In this document: positions 48,399 to 58,393 of the stretch, piece after piece
Position numbering within the stretch: position 1 is the stretch's first letter
Layout of the letters: each line of letters opens with the position of its first letter
Source of the DNA: Tumebacillus avium
Lineage (GTDB): Bacteria > Bacillota > Bacilli > Tumebacillales > Tumebacillaceae
Assembly (NCBI RefSeq): GCF_002162355.1
Contig: NZ_CP021434.1
Span: forward strand, 5,076,001 to 5,140,000
Direction of reading: 5' to 3'
DNA length: 64,000 bases
Program-made: the position numbers and the translations under genes
The notes under the pieces: generated by a model
The model's input: the letters and a program-made list of their open reading frames with translations, nothing else
Databases searched by the model: none
Told to the model about the DNA's origin: nothing

Positions 48399-51300
48399 TT
48401 ACTTCCCCCTGCCTTTTGATAATTGCTTGCGGCGGTTCAGCACGTCTTTTTTCGACTGCGCTCTCGCCTGCGATTCTTCCGCCCGGCCCGCCGTCTTGGC
48501 CGGTTCCTGCGTTTGCTGCTGGGTCAAAAATTTGGTCAGCGTATACACCGTCGTATGACGGAACAGCTCTACGATTGAAAACTGCGTCTGCAGTTTGTCT
48601 TGTACGCCTTCATGCACTTTTATCAATAAGAGCGAATGTCCCCCGAGATCAAAGAAATTGTCATGAATGCCGATGCGCGTAAGCCCCAGCACGCTTTGCC
48701 AGACCGCCAAGACGATCTCTTCCGTCTCCGTGCGCGGCGCGACATACTCGGCCGTTTCGGCCTGCAGCCCTTGCGGATGCGGCAGCGCCTGGCGGTCGAC
48801 CTTGCCGTTCACCGTCAGCGGCAGGACGTCCATCACGACGACCGCCGATGGCAGCATATATTCGGGCAGCCTTTCCTTGAGCCGCCCGCGCAGTTCCTGG
48901 GCGGAGAACCCTTCCGCCTGCTCCGGCACCACATAGGCGACAACACGCTTGTCGCCCGGCTCATCTTCGCGCACGACGGCGATCACTTCGCGAATCTCGG
49001 CCAGCGACTGAATTCCCTGTTCGATCTCGCCAAGCTCGATGCGGAACCCGCGCACTTTTACCTGATGGTCGAGGCGGGAGATGTATTCGATCGCCCCGTT
49101 TGGCAGGCGGCGCACGAGGTCACCCGTTTTATAAAGCAGGCCTTCTGCAAACGGATTCTGCAAAAAGCGTTCCGCCGTCAGCTCCCGACGGTTCAGATAC
49201 CCCTGCGCCACGCCGTCGCCGCCGAGGTACAATTCGCCCGCCACGCCGACCGGGACCGGCTGCAGATGAGCGTCCAGCACATAGGCGGACGTGTTGGCAA
49301 TCGGCAGGCCGATCGGGATGTTGACCACATCGACGGCCAGGTCATACACGTTTTGCCAAGTCGCAAACGTCGTGCTTTCCGTCGGGCCGTACGCGTTGAG
49401 CAGCCGCTTAGGCGCGCCGTGCTGAATCACTTCGCGCATCCAGCGCGCGTCGACCGCTTCCCCGCCGACCAGCAGGTGGCGGAGGTTCGCAAATGCGTCC
49501 GGCACCACACCGGCGAGCTGGTTGAACAGCGCAGTGGTGATAAACATCGCCGTGATGCCCTGCGCCTTGAGCTCCGCAGCAAATTCTTTGGGCATCAGCG
49601 CGATGTCTTTCCCCACGCCAACGAGCTTGCCGCCATTGGCGAGCGCGCCCCAGACCTCAAACGTCGCCGCATCAAAAGAAGAGTTGGACACCTGCGCAAC
49701 CACGTCGTCAGCGCCAAGCTGCGCGTAGTCGGTGTTGCAGACCAGACGGTTGATCGCGCGATGCGGGACAAGCACGCCTTTCGGTACGCCCGTCGAGCCG
49801 GACGTGTACACCACATAGGCGAGGTGTTCGGCACTGGTGAGCGGCTCCGGATTCTCAGCGCTCTCCCCGCCGATCACAGCTGCGTCGCGGTCGAGGCAAA
49901 TCAACTTCACGCCATCCTGGGGCAGGCGCTCAGCGAGATGCTCTTGCGCGACGATCACGCCAAGCCCGGTGTCTTGCTGCATAAACAAGAGACGCTCCTG
50001 CGGATACGCCGGGTCGAGCGGCACATAAGCCCCGCCCGCTTTCAGAATGCCCAGCATCCCAATCACCATGTCGTGTGAGCGTTCCACGCAGAGCCCGACC
50101 AGCGCATCCGGCCCGACGCCGAGTCCGCGCAGATGATGCGCCAGTTGGTTGGCGCGCGCGTTCAGCTCGGCATACGTAAGCTCCGTGCCGCCAAAGACGG
50201 TCGCCACCGCGTCCGGATGCTGCCCGGCCTGCTGTTCAGCCAACTGGTGAATGCAGCGGTCTTGCGGATACGGGGTCTTGGTGTCGTTCCACCCGTGCAC
50301 CGCCTGCTCCCATTCTGCTTCGGTCAGCAGAGGCAGCTGTGTCACCGGCACTTGCGGGCGGGCGGCGATGCTTTCGAGCAGCGTGCGGAAATGTCCGGCC
50401 ATCCGCTCGATCGTCGCCGCCTCATACAGATCGCGGTTGTATTCGAAGTTCCCGTGGATGCCGTCCGCCCCGTCTTCCACGTAGAGCGTCAGGTCAAATT
50501 TTGCCGTGCCGTTCAGCACTTCCCCGTGCGTCAGCGACAGATCGCCGAAGCGCTGTTCTTCATGCGGCGAGTCGAGGAAGTTGAACATCACTTGGAACAA
50601 GGGGCTGCGCGAAGCATCCCGTGCCGGCTGCAGCTCTTCGACCAGTTTGTCAAACGGCAGTTCCTGATGGGACAAGGCCCCGGTCACCGCATCTTTCACA
50701 CGGCGCGCCAGTTCGGCCATCAAGGGCTCTCCGCTCAGGTCGGCGCGCAGCACCAGCGTGTTGACGAAAAAGCCGATCATCCCTTCCGCCTCGCGCTGGC
50801 TGCGTCCGGCAAACGGTGCGCCGACCAGCAAGTCTTCCTGTCCGCTATAGCGCGACAGCAGGACGGAGAAAGCGGAAAACAACGTCATAAACAAAGTCAC
50901 GTCTTCCTGCTTGCTCCAAGCTTTCAGCTCCGCCGCCAGCTCTTTAGGCAAGGCAAACGAAACGTTGCCGCCGCGATGCGTCTGCACCAGCGGGCGCGGA
51001 TGGTCGGCCGGCAGATCGAGGACGACCGGCGCGCCGGACAGGGTCTCCTTCCAGTAGCTGACCTGCTTTTGGCGACCCTCGCCGTTCAGCCAGTCCTGCT
51101 GCCACTCTGCATAGTCCCCGTATTGCAGCGAAAGTTCGGCGAGCGGCGACGGAGCGCCTTTTGCAAACGCTTCGTACAGGACGGTCAGCTCTTTGAGCAA
51201 AATGTTCATCGACCAGCCGTCAAACACGATGTGGTGCAAGGTGAGCAGCAGCGTGTGCTCCAGCTCCCCCGTCCGCACCAGCGTGGCCCGCAATAGCGGC

Positions 51301-51743
51301 CCTTGAGTCAGCGAAAACGGCTGCTGCGCTTCGGCCATCGCCAGGCGCGGCAGGTCAGCCCGGTCTGCTTGCACGAGCGGCATCGCCACCGCCTGCATGC
51401 TGTGCACGACTTGCACCGTCTCCCCGTCCTGCGCGGCAAAGGAGGTGCGCAGGATCTCGTGGCGCTCGACGATCTCGTTTAGCGCTTTTTCTAATACGTG
51501 CGCATCGAGCGGGCCTTGCAGTTCGATCCGGTACGGCATGTTGTAGGACGTGCTGTTTGGCTCCATCTTGTCGAGGAACCACAAGCGCTGCTGGCTGGAC
51601 GACAGACGCGCCGGACGGTCTCCCGTGCGCTTTTCGATGCGGGAGATTCCTGTGGCCGATGCGGCCATCCCTTCGTCTTGCAGCATCTTGTCGAGCAGCG
51701 CGCGCTTCTCTTTGGACATCGCTAACTTCGAAAACCGGCTCAT
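48399..51743 (-). CDS. NRPS, single module C-A-PCP preceding the operon 2 PKS
   Basis: 1114 residues. Head LAMSKEKRALLDKMLQDEG resembles, less closely, the LxPEQR heads. C domain with HHIVFDG near 173. A domain with SGSTGVPKG near 648; pocket read as D-A-F-F-L-G-A-T-F, near known Val/Ile codes, so a branched aliphatic residue is likely. PCP with LGGHSLLLI near 1036. The C-terminal tail (DVLNRRKQLSKGRGK) resembles the tail of the FAAL-NRPS, which also precedes a PKS. Its ATG overlaps the TGA of the upstream gene. This residue is the one the PKS extends. Confidence 0.93.
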   Translation of the reverse strand: MSRFSKLAMSKEKRALLDKMLQDEGMAASATGISRIEKRTGDRPARLSSSQQRLWFLDKMEPNSTSYNMPYRIELQGPLDAHVLEKALNEIVERHEILRTSFAAQDGETVQVVHSMQAVAMPLVQADRADLPRLAMAEAQQPFSLTQGPLLRATLVRTGELEHTLLLTLHHIVFDGWSMNILLKELTVLYEAFAKGAPSPLAELSLQYGDYAEWQQDWLNGEGRQKQVSYWKETLSGAPVVLDLPADHPRPLVQTHRGGNVSFALPKELAAELKAWSKQEDVTLFMTLFSAFSVLLSRYSGQEDLLVGAPFAGRSQREAEGMIGFFVNTLVLRADLSGEPLMAELARRVKDAVTGALSHQELPFDKLVEELQPARDASRSPLFQVMFNFLDSPHEEQRFGDLSLTHGEVLNGTAKFDLTLYVEDGADGIHGNFEYNRDLYEAATIERMAGHFRTLLESIAARPQVPVTQLPLLTEAEWEQAVHGWNDTKTPYPQDRCIHQLAEQQAGQHPDAVATVFGGTELTYAELNARANQLAHHLRGLGVGPDALVGLCVERSHDMVIGMLGILKAGGAYVPLDPAYPQERLLFMQQDTGLGVIVAQEHLAERLPQDGVKLICLDRDAAVIGGESAENPEPLTSAEHLAYVVYTSGSTGVPKGVLVPHRAINRLVCNTDYAQLGADDVVAQVSNSSFDAATFEVWGALANGGKLVGVGKDIALMPKEFAAELKAQGITAMFITTALFNQLAGVVPDAFANLRHLLVGGEAVDARWMREVIQHGAPKRLLNAYGPTESTTFATWQNVYDLAVDVVNIPIGLPIANTSAYVLDAHLQPVPVGVAGELYLGGDGVAQGYLNRRELTAERFLQNPFAEGLLYKTGDLVRRLPNGAIEYISRLDHQVKVRGFRIELGEIEQGIQSLAEIREVIAVVREDEPGDKRVVAYVVPEQAEGFSAQELRGRLKERLPEYMLPSAVVVMDVLPLTVNGKVDRQALPHPQGLQAETAEYVAPRTETEEIVLAVWQSVLGLTRIGIHDNFFDLGGHSLLLIKVHEGVQDKLQTQFSIVELFRHTTVYTLTKFLTQQQTQEPAKTAGRAEESQARAQSKKDVLNRRKQLSKGRGK

Positions 51744-54700
51744 CTCTCCGCCTCCATCATCATTTGCACATCTTCTTCTGACATCTCGGACAATTGCAGC
51801 AAGAGCTCTGCCGTCTTTTCAATCCGCGCCCGCTCCTGCCCGTCTTGGAGCAGGAGGTTGGCCAGCCCTTCGACCGTCGGCGCGTCAAACAGCGCTTTGA
51901 CGGCGATCTCAACTTCCAGCGCCTCGCGAATCTCCGAGATCACCTGCATGCCGAGCAAGGAATGCCCGCCGATGGCAAAAAAGTTGCTTCTCACGCCAAC
52001 CTGCTCCACGCCGAGCAGATCGGCCCAGATCACGGCCAGCACTTCTTCGACCGGGGTGCGCGGCAGCACGATCTCATCTGTCAGCGCTTCGATCTCCGGC
52101 ACCGGCAGCGCTTTGCGGTCGACTTTGCCGTTTGCGGTGAGCGGCAGCCGTTCGAGCAGCACAAACTGTGTCGGCACCATGTAGTCGGGTAGCCGTTCCC
52201 GCAAAAAGGATTGCAGCGCACTCCGCTCAAGCTCTTCCTTGCCAGCGACATACGCGATGATGCGGTTGTCATGAACGGTCGCCACCGCTGCTGTCACCGC
52301 CGGATGCTGGAGCAGGTCCGCTTCGATCTCGCCAAGCTCAATGCGGAAGCCCCGCACTTTCACCTGATGGTCGATCCGGCCGAGATACTGCAGAGTACCG
52401 TCAGGCAGCAGACGCGCCAAGTCGCCCGTTTTATAGAGACGGCCCACTTCCGTTTTTACAAATTTCTCTGCGGTCAGCTCGGGGCGGTGCAAGTAGCCAA
52501 GCGCCAGGCCTGCGCCGCCGATGTACAGTTCACCGGGCACCAAAAGCGGCACGGGCTGCTGCTTGGCATCCAGCACATACGCCTGCACGTTGCTTATCGG
52601 GCGTCCAATCGGAATGGAGTCGGCCGGGCCGCGCGGGCAGATCTGGTATGTCGCGTCGATACACGCTTCTGTCGGACCGTAGAGGTTGACGAGGTCGGCC
52701 TGCATCGCTGCGTAAAAGCGTGTGACCAGCTCCGCAGTCAGCGCTTCGCCGCCGCAGAACACCCGCTTGAGCGATGTGCAGGCGGCAAATTTCGCTTCGT
52801 TCAAAAGCATCGCCAGCATCGTCGGCACGACTTGCAGCACCGTCACCTGCTGCTCCTGCATCACCTGCGCCATGTAGCGGGCGTCAAGGTGTCCGCCCGG
52901 TTCAGCGAGCACGAGGCGTGCGCCTGCGAGCAGGGGAGCGTAAAACTCCCAGACCGATGCGTCGAAGGAAAAGGACGTTTTTTGCAAAACGGCATCTTCG
53001 GCGGTGAGCGGAAACGCCTCCTGCATCCACCGCATGTGATTGCAGATCGCGCCGTGCGGAACGACGACGCCTTTCGGTGCGCCTGTCGAGCCGGACGTGT
53101 AGATCACATAAGCCGGGTCGCTTGCTGTGAGCGTCACGTTTGGCGCGTGGGGTTTTTCCCGGGAAATGACCTCCCAGCCTTCATCGAGGGAGACGACGGT
53201 CGCTTCACAGTTGTTGAACCGCGTTTGCAGTTGGCTCTGGGTGAGCAAAACGCCGGCGCGTGAGTCTTCCAGCATGAATTGGAGCCGTTCCTGCGGGTAC
53301 TCGGGATCGAGCGGCAGGTAGGCACCGCCTGCCTTTAGCACGGCGAGCAGCGCGATCACCATCTCCGGCGAGCGCTCCATGCAGACGGCCACGATGTTGC
53401 CCGGCCCCGTGTGGAGCCGCTGCAGGTAGCGTGCGGTGCGGTTGGCGCGTTCGTTCAGGTCGCGGTAGGTCAGCCTCGTTTCGCCTGCGACGAGGGCGAG
53501 TGCATCCGGCGTACGTTCCGCCTGCTGTTCAAACAGGTGGTGCAGGCGCAGGTCGTCTTCGCCAAAATTGCGGTCAGCGCCACTTGCCAGACGGAGCAAT
53601 TCGGCGCGTTCCTCTGCGGTCAGCAGCGGCAATTCGCCGACAGCGCGGTCGGGCGCTGCAGCGATGCTTTCGAGCAGGGTGGTGAAATGGCCCATCATGC
53701 GCAGGACGGTGCTTTCATCAAACAGGTCGGCGCTGTATTCGAAGGTGGCCGACAAGCCGTCCGTCTCCTGAATCAAGAGCAGCGACAGGTCAAATTTCGC
53801 CGTGCCGTTGTCGATGTCGGCGTGTTCGAGCGTCAGGCCGGGCAGCTGCAATTCCTGTTTCGGCGAGTTCTCAAAGACGAACATCACTTGGAAAAACGGC
53901 GAGTGTGAGCCGTCGCGTTCCGGGCGGAGCGCTTCGACAAGTTTGTCAAACGGCACATCCCCATTCGCAAATGCGCCAAGCGCCGATTCGCGCACGCGGG
54001 CGATCAGATCGCGGAACGGAAGGGTGCTGTCCACCTGTGTTCGCAAAGCCAGCGTGTTGACGAAAAAGCCGATCAGCCTTTCGACTTCCGCCCGGTTGCG
54101 GCCGGAGATCGGAGTGCCGACGATGATGTCTTGCAGGTCGGTATAGCGATGGAGCAGCGTCTTAAACGCCGCCAGCATCGTCATGTACAGGGTCGCGCCG
54201 GCCTTTTGGCTCAAGCTTTGCAGCGCATCGACCAGCTCTCTTTGCAGCATCATCCGTTTCGCGCCGCCGCGATAGGAAGGGGCGGCCGGGCGCGGGCGGT
54301 CGGCAGGAAGCTGCAGCACAGGGAGTTCGCCGTGGAGCTGTTCTTTCCAATAATTTAGCTGTCCGTCCAGCACGCCGTCTTCCAGCCAATCGCGGTGCCA
54401 TTGCGAAAAGTCGCGATATTGCACCGGCAGTTCTGCCAGCGGCGAAGGCTGCCCGGCGGTGAAGGCCGCATACAGGGCGGCGACTTCGCGGCGCAGCACT
54501 TCCAGCGACCAGCCGTCCGAGACGATGTGGTGCATGTTGAGCAGCAGCACGTGTTCGTCGTCCGCCACTTTCAGCAGCCGGGCCCGACACAGCGGCCCGC
54601 GCTCCAGATCAAACGGTGCAGCGGCGTCCGCCTGCAGCTCTTCCCACGAGTTGCAGAGCAGCATGGGTACAGCCTCCGCAGGTTGCACCACCTGCACGGC

Positions 54701-57184
54701 CATTTCATCCCCGTCTGCAAACACCGTCCGCAGCGCCTCGTGCCTGCGCACCACTTCCGCCAGCGCCTCTTCCATCGCCCTGACGTCCAGCGTTCCAACC
54801 AGCCGCATCGCCAAAGGCAGATTGTACAGCCCGCTCCCCGCCTCCAACCGATCCAGAAACCATAGTCTCTGCTGGGCAAAAGACAAAGGAGCAGGAGTGT
54901 CTCGCTCCGCTGCAAGCAGTTGCTTAGACACTCTGCCCTGCGTCACAACCTCCGCCAGCCGAGCCACCGTTCTGGCTTCCAGCACATCCCGGAGCGACAG
55001 TTCCACGCCGAGCTGCTCACGAACGCGGGAGACGATCTGGGTCGCCAGCAGCGAATGGCCGCCGAGCTCATAGAAGTCGTCAAACACGCCCAACTGCTCC
55101 AGCCTGAACAACTGGCTCCATACTTCCGCGATCACCCGCTCCGACTCACTGCGCGGCGCGACATACTCCGCACCAAGCTCCGGGCGGCTCGCACCCGGCA
55201 CCGGCAAGGCCCGCTTGTCGACTTTGCCGTTTGGCGTCAAGGGCAGTTCCTCCAGCGTCACAAACACCGCCGGAATCATATACTCCGGCAACCGCTCCGC
55301 CAAAAACGCCCGCCACTGCGCAACGCTGACCGTTTCCGATGCATCCGGCACCAGATACGCCGCCAAGCGCTTCTCCCCCGGCACATCTTCGCGTGCTGTC
55401 ACCACACAGCTGCTTACGGCAGGATGCTGCATCAGTACAGCTTCGATCTCGCCGGTCTCAATCCGAAACCCGCGGATCTTCACCTGCCCGTCGATCCGTC
55501 CCATAAATTCAATCCGGCCGTCTGCCAAATACCGCACCTGATCGCCCGTCTTATACAACCGCTCTCCCGGCACAAATGGGCTCTCGACAAACATTTCTGC
55601 CGTCAGCTCCTCACGCCGCCAATAGCCTCGCGCCAGCCCGTCGCCGCCCGCATACAATTCACCAGGCACACCGACCGGCACCGGCTGCATCTGTCCGTCC
55701 AGCACATACACTTTCGTATTGCTGACCGGCCGCCCGATCGGCACCGATGACAGCCCATCATCCTCACGACGCATCGGATGACAGCAGGTAAACGTCGTAT
55801 TTTCCGTCGGCCCATAGCCGTTGATCAGACAGATGCCGTCCAGCTCGCGCAGCACCTTCTGCACATGTCCGACAGACAGCACATCGCCGCCGGCGAGCAG
55901 ATAGCGCACGCCGCGCAAGTCTTCCAGCCGGTGCTCCACCATCTGCGCAAACAGCCCTGCCGTCAGCCACAGCACCGTCACTCCCTGCTCGCGAACGGCG
56001 CGCCCCAGCTCTTCCAGAGATGAAGCCCCGCCCGGCATCAGCGCCACACGCGCCCCGTTCAGCAGCGCGCCCCAGATCTCCAGCGTCGCCGCATCAAACG
56101 TCACCGCCGCCGACTGCAAAAACACCAGATCCGGCCCAAACGGCAAATAATTCGTATCGCGCACCAGACGCACCACACCGCGCTGCGTCACCGCGACCCC
56201 TTTCGGCTGTCCGGTCGACCCGGACGTGTACATCACGTAGGCCAGCGACTCCGCCGACGTCTTGCACGGCGGATTGTCGTCCGCCCCGCCCGTCAGCTCC
56301 TCAAGGAGCAGCACCTGGGCCTCATGCTCCGGGAACACGTCAAGCAGGCTGCCCTGCGTCACCAGCACACTCACATCCGTATCTCCTAGCAGAAACGCCA
56401 GCCGCTCCTTCGGCATCCCTGGATCGAGCGGCACATACGCCCCGCCCGCCTTCAAGATCCCCAGCATCCCCGCAAGCATCTCCAGCGACCGCTCGACACA
56501 GATCCCGACCGGCTGCTCTGGCCCGACACCGGCGTCCAGCAGCTCATACGCCACCGAGTTCGCCCGCCGGTTCAGCTCGCGATATGTCACCGCTGCTCCG
56601 GCACACACCGCCGCCACCCGATCCGGCGTCAACGCTGCCTGCTCTTCGAACAGCTCCTGCACCGTCTTCTCACGCGGATACGCGGTCGCCGTCTCGTTCC
56701 ATTCGCTCAGCACCTGCTCGCGCTGTGCAGCGGTCAGCCAGCCCCCGGCCAGCGTCTCCCGCCACGCCTCTGCCATCTCGCGGGTGCCGAACAGCTCAGC
56801 CTCATAGCCTTCCGCCGTCTCTGTCAGCAAGCCCGGCAGCTCTTCCCAAGCCGCAAAAGGCAACAGCAAACACAACAGGTGCTCATCAGCACCCATTGCG
56901 CAGAGAAACGCCTGCAGGCTCTCCGGCCGCGCACCGATCTCCGCAGCAAAATCCGCGAGCCGTGCCGTTCGTTCAGCTTCCGGTCCGCCATCCAGGCGCA
57001 TGACCGGTATCACCCATGATTGATCTTGCATCAGCTGACGGCGCTGCGCCGCCTTGTGCAAGTTTTTCTGTAAACATTCGACATGAAGGGCTCCCTTGAG
57101 GAGCATCGTCACAGGAAGGAGCAAACGAGGCGAAGGAGAAAAATCGGAGAAGGACAGTTGAGAGAGTTCAATCAGAGTAAACAT
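51740..57184 (-). CDS. NRPS, vestigial C-A-PCP-C-A-PCP (first gene of operon 2)
   Basis: 1814 residues. The first ~150 resemble scraps of a C domain: LLLPVTMLLKGALHVECLQ aligns with its start and LLCLLLPFAAWEEL with the active-site region, where HHxxxDG is missing; about 300 residues are lost. A1 (SGSTGQPKG near 325) pocket D-A-L-W-L-G-G-T-F, Val-like. PCP1 near 712. C2 is intact (HHIVSDG near 888). A2 (SGSTGAPKG near 1368) pocket D-A-W-Q-F-G-L-I-D, which I recall as a Gln code from iturin/fengycin-type synthetases. PCP2 near 1742. The acidic tail (LLLQLSEMSEEDVQ) pairs with the KEKR head of the next protein. It therefore probably starts a chain with the first amino acid directly. Confidence 0.93.
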   Translation of the reverse strand: MFTLIELSQLSFSDFSPSPRLLLPVTMLLKGALHVECLQKNLHKAAQRRQLMQDQSWVIPVMRLDGGPEAERTARLADFAAEIGARPESLQAFLCAMGADEHLLCLLLPFAAWEELPGLLTETAEGYEAELFGTREMAEAWRETLAGGWLTAAQREQVLSEWNETATAYPREKTVQELFEEQAALTPDRVAAVCAGAAVTYRELNRRANSVAYELLDAGVGPEQPVGICVERSLEMLAGMLGILKAGGAYVPLDPGMPKERLAFLLGDTDVSVLVTQGSLLDVFPEHEAQVLLLEELTGGADDNPPCKTSAESLAYVMYTSGSTGQPKGVAVTQRGVVRLVRDTNYLPFGPDLVFLQSAAVTFDAATLEIWGALLNGARVALMPGGASSLEELGRAVREQGVTVLWLTAGLFAQMVEHRLEDLRGVRYLLAGGDVLSVGHVQKVLRELDGICLINGYGPTENTTFTCCHPMRREDDGLSSVPIGRPVSNTKVYVLDGQMQPVPVGVPGELYAGGDGLARGYWRREELTAEMFVESPFVPGERLYKTGDQVRYLADGRIEFMGRIDGQVKIRGFRIETGEIEAVLMQHPAVSSCVVTAREDVPGEKRLAAYLVPDASETVSVAQWRAFLAERLPEYMIPAVFVTLEELPLTPNGKVDKRALPVPGASRPELGAEYVAPRSESERVIAEVWSQLFRLEQLGVFDDFYELGGHSLLATQIVSRVREQLGVELSLRDVLEARTVARLAEVVTQGRVSKQLLAAERDTPAPLSFAQQRLWFLDRLEAGSGLYNLPLAMRLVGTLDVRAMEEALAEVVRRHEALRTVFADGDEMAVQVVQPAEAVPMLLCNSWEELQADAAAPFDLERGPLCRARLLKVADDEHVLLLNMHHIVSDGWSLEVLRREVAALYAAFTAGQPSPLAELPVQYRDFSQWHRDWLEDGVLDGQLNYWKEQLHGELPVLQLPADRPRPAAPSYRGGAKRMMLQRELVDALQSLSQKAGATLYMTMLAAFKTLLHRYTDLQDIIVGTPISGRNRAEVERLIGFFVNTLALRTQVDSTLPFRDLIARVRESALGAFANGDVPFDKLVEALRPERDGSHSPFFQVMFVFENSPKQELQLPGLTLEHADIDNGTAKFDLSLLLIQETDGLSATFEYSADLFDESTVLRMMGHFTTLLESIAAAPDRAVGELPLLTAEERAELLRLASGADRNFGEDDLRLHHLFEQQAERTPDALALVAGETRLTYRDLNERANRTARYLQRLHTGPGNIVAVCMERSPEMVIALLAVLKAGGAYLPLDPEYPQERLQFMLEDSRAGVLLTQSQLQTRFNNCEATVVSLDEGWEVISREKPHAPNVTLTASDPAYVIYTSGSTGAPKGVVVPHGAICNHMRWMQEAFPLTAEDAVLQKTSFSFDASVWEFYAPLLAGARLVLAEPGGHLDARYMAQVMQEQQVTVLQVVPTMLAMLLNEAKFAACTSLKRVFCGGEALTAELVTRFYAAMQADLVNLYGPTEACIDATYQICPRGPADSIPIGRPISNVQAYVLDAKQQPVPLLVPGELYIGGAGLALGYLHRPELTAEKFVKTEVGRLYKTGDLARLLPDGTLQYLGRIDHQVKVRGFRIELGEIEADLLQHPAVTAAVATVHDNRIIAYVAGKEELERSALQSFLRERLPDYMVPTQFVLLERLPLTANGKVDRKALPVPEIEALTDEIVLPRTPVEEVLAVIWADLLGVEQVGVRSNFFAIGGHSLLGMQVISEIREALEVEIAVKALFDAPTVEGLANLLLQDGQERARIEKTAELLLQLSEMSEEDVQMMMEAER

Positions 57185-57337
57185 CTTTATGCTCGACCCT
57201 CTTTCAATCCAAATAATGAACCGCCCAAGCGGCTATTTTCGTACCGATTCACCCACTCATCATTACTCTGTGAGCAAATCCGTTATTCAATCAATTTTTT
57301 CTTTTTAGGCACTCTCAATTACTTGTTAAATAACAGA

Positions 57338-57366
57338 ATTGTAGCACACAGCCAGACGCATTACAA
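57338..57366 (-). promoter_or_regulatory. Promoter of NRPS operon 2
   Basis: In the minus-strand sense: -35 TTGTAA (57361-57366), 17-bp spacer, -10 TACAAT (57338-57343) with an extended TG one base before it. It leaves a leader of about 150 nt before ATG 57184. The leader has only a small CCGC/GCGG hairpin; no T-box or terminator-like element was found. Confidence 0.65.
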
Positions 57367-57411
57367 TTAACATTTTGTAGTAATTTGAATACTTCAACTC
57401 TCTCTAAAATC

Positions 57412-57447
57412 AAAAAGCGGGTGCAGCCTTAAGACTGTACCCGCTTT
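57412..57447 (-). terminator. Terminator of the GHMP kinase gene
   Basis: In the minus-strand sense AGCGGGTACAG and CTGCACCCGCT pair (one wobble) around an 8-nt loop, followed by TTTTTGATTTT. It separates the kinase transcript from the promoter of operon 2. Confidence 0.85.
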
Positions 57448-57454
57448 CTATCTG

Positions 57455-58393
57455 TTACATGCCGACCTGAAAACGGCAGGTGATCTCAAATCCCCACTCG
57501 CCAAGTTTCGCCGTCGCTTCTGCCATCCGCTCATCGAGGCACTCCGCCCCCGGCTCAAACATGTAGCCGCCAACCGTGCCGCTGTGCGCCATCTGCAAGC
57601 CGACCGCGCCGACCTGCAGACCAAGCTTTTGCAATTCCTCAAAACGCAGTTTTGGCAGATAATTCTGATTGATTTCCGAACTCTCCGTCGCCACCTGCCC
57701 GATCAGTTTGGCATCCTGCAGCTGTACCGCGCGGCGCATGATGTCCCGCAGCTTCACAAAGCGGTCGATCTCCTGCAGATTGTAGTTGGCCGGTTCAAAC
57801 GCCAGCGTATCGACTCCGTTGCTGTTTGGCTCCGTGTTAAAGCCAAGCACTTCAAACGCCGGGAACTGTCCGCCAAAGTCTTCGATCACCAGGCCGTCGC
57901 GCTGTGCAAACAGCACGCAGCGGTCGATAAACATGATCGAATCGGCTGCCGTCTCCGATTCCACCGCCAGCGCTCCGATGTGCTCCTCAGTCAATTCGAT
58001 CTCCAAGGCGCTGGCCACCGCCATGATCGACGCCACCACATCGCCGGTCGAAGAACCTAAGCCCCATCCTTCCGGGATGTCGCTGTCCACAACCAGACGT
58101 CCGCCCACTTTCCGTTCCTTCAAGTTCTCCAGTGTCACGCGCACCGCCCGCAGCGCTTTTTTCTTAAAAGCGGGCTCGACCGTCAAAATCCCGCTGGCAT
58201 CCGGCACAAAATGCGCTCCGGCCTGGTACTGGTCACAGGGCATCGTCACCAGCCCGCGGCGCAGCGTACCGTCCGCATCATAAAACTTCCCCTGCAAAAT
58301 CTCACCGTGATGACAAATTGCCAACCCGTAGCCTGCTTTCGAATACGCTTTCACCTTTGCTTTCGTCGAGTCGAACGATCTCGTATCCTGCAT
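57455..58393 (-). CDS. GHMP-family kinase, L-threonine kinase (PduX)-like
   Basis: 312 residues. The ATP-binding signature PEGWGLGSSTGD (107-118) defines a GHMP kinase, and HHGEILQG (28-35) is the substrate-side motif typical of the PduX-like branch, which phosphorylates L-threonine for cobalamin side-chain synthesis. No cobalamin gene is in the window. The gene lies immediately upstream of NRPS operon 2, on the same strand but with its own terminator; that operon has a Thr-specific module. A product-tailoring or precursor role is possible but unproven. ATG 58393 has GGAGGT 5 nt upstream. Specificity (Thr or another alcohol) cannot be fixed from motifs. Confidence 0.8.
   Translation of the reverse strand: MQDTRSFDSTKAKVKAYSKAGYGLAICHHGEILQGKFYDADGTLRRGLVTMPCDQYQAGAHFVPDASGILTVEPAFKKKALRAVRVTLENLKERKVGGRLVVDSDIPEGWGLGSSTGDVVASIMAVASALEIELTEEHIGALAVESETAADSIMFIDRCVLFAQRDGLVIEDFGGQFPAFEVLGFNTEPNSNGVDTLAFEPANYNLQEIDRFVKLRDIMRRAVQLQDAKLIGQVATESSEINQNYLPKLRFEELQKLGLQVGAVGLQMAHSGTVGGYMFEPGAECLDERMAEATAKLGEWGFEITCRFQVGM

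Noticed and set aside
57185..57337. Possible T-box or riboswitch in the operon 2 leader
   Set aside because: No T-box sequence, no terminator/antiterminator pair and only one small hairpin.
57083..57370. 95-codon frame across the start of operon 2
   Set aside because: It overlaps the NRPS start and promoter on the other strand, and its composition changes abruptly where the AT-rich gap begins.
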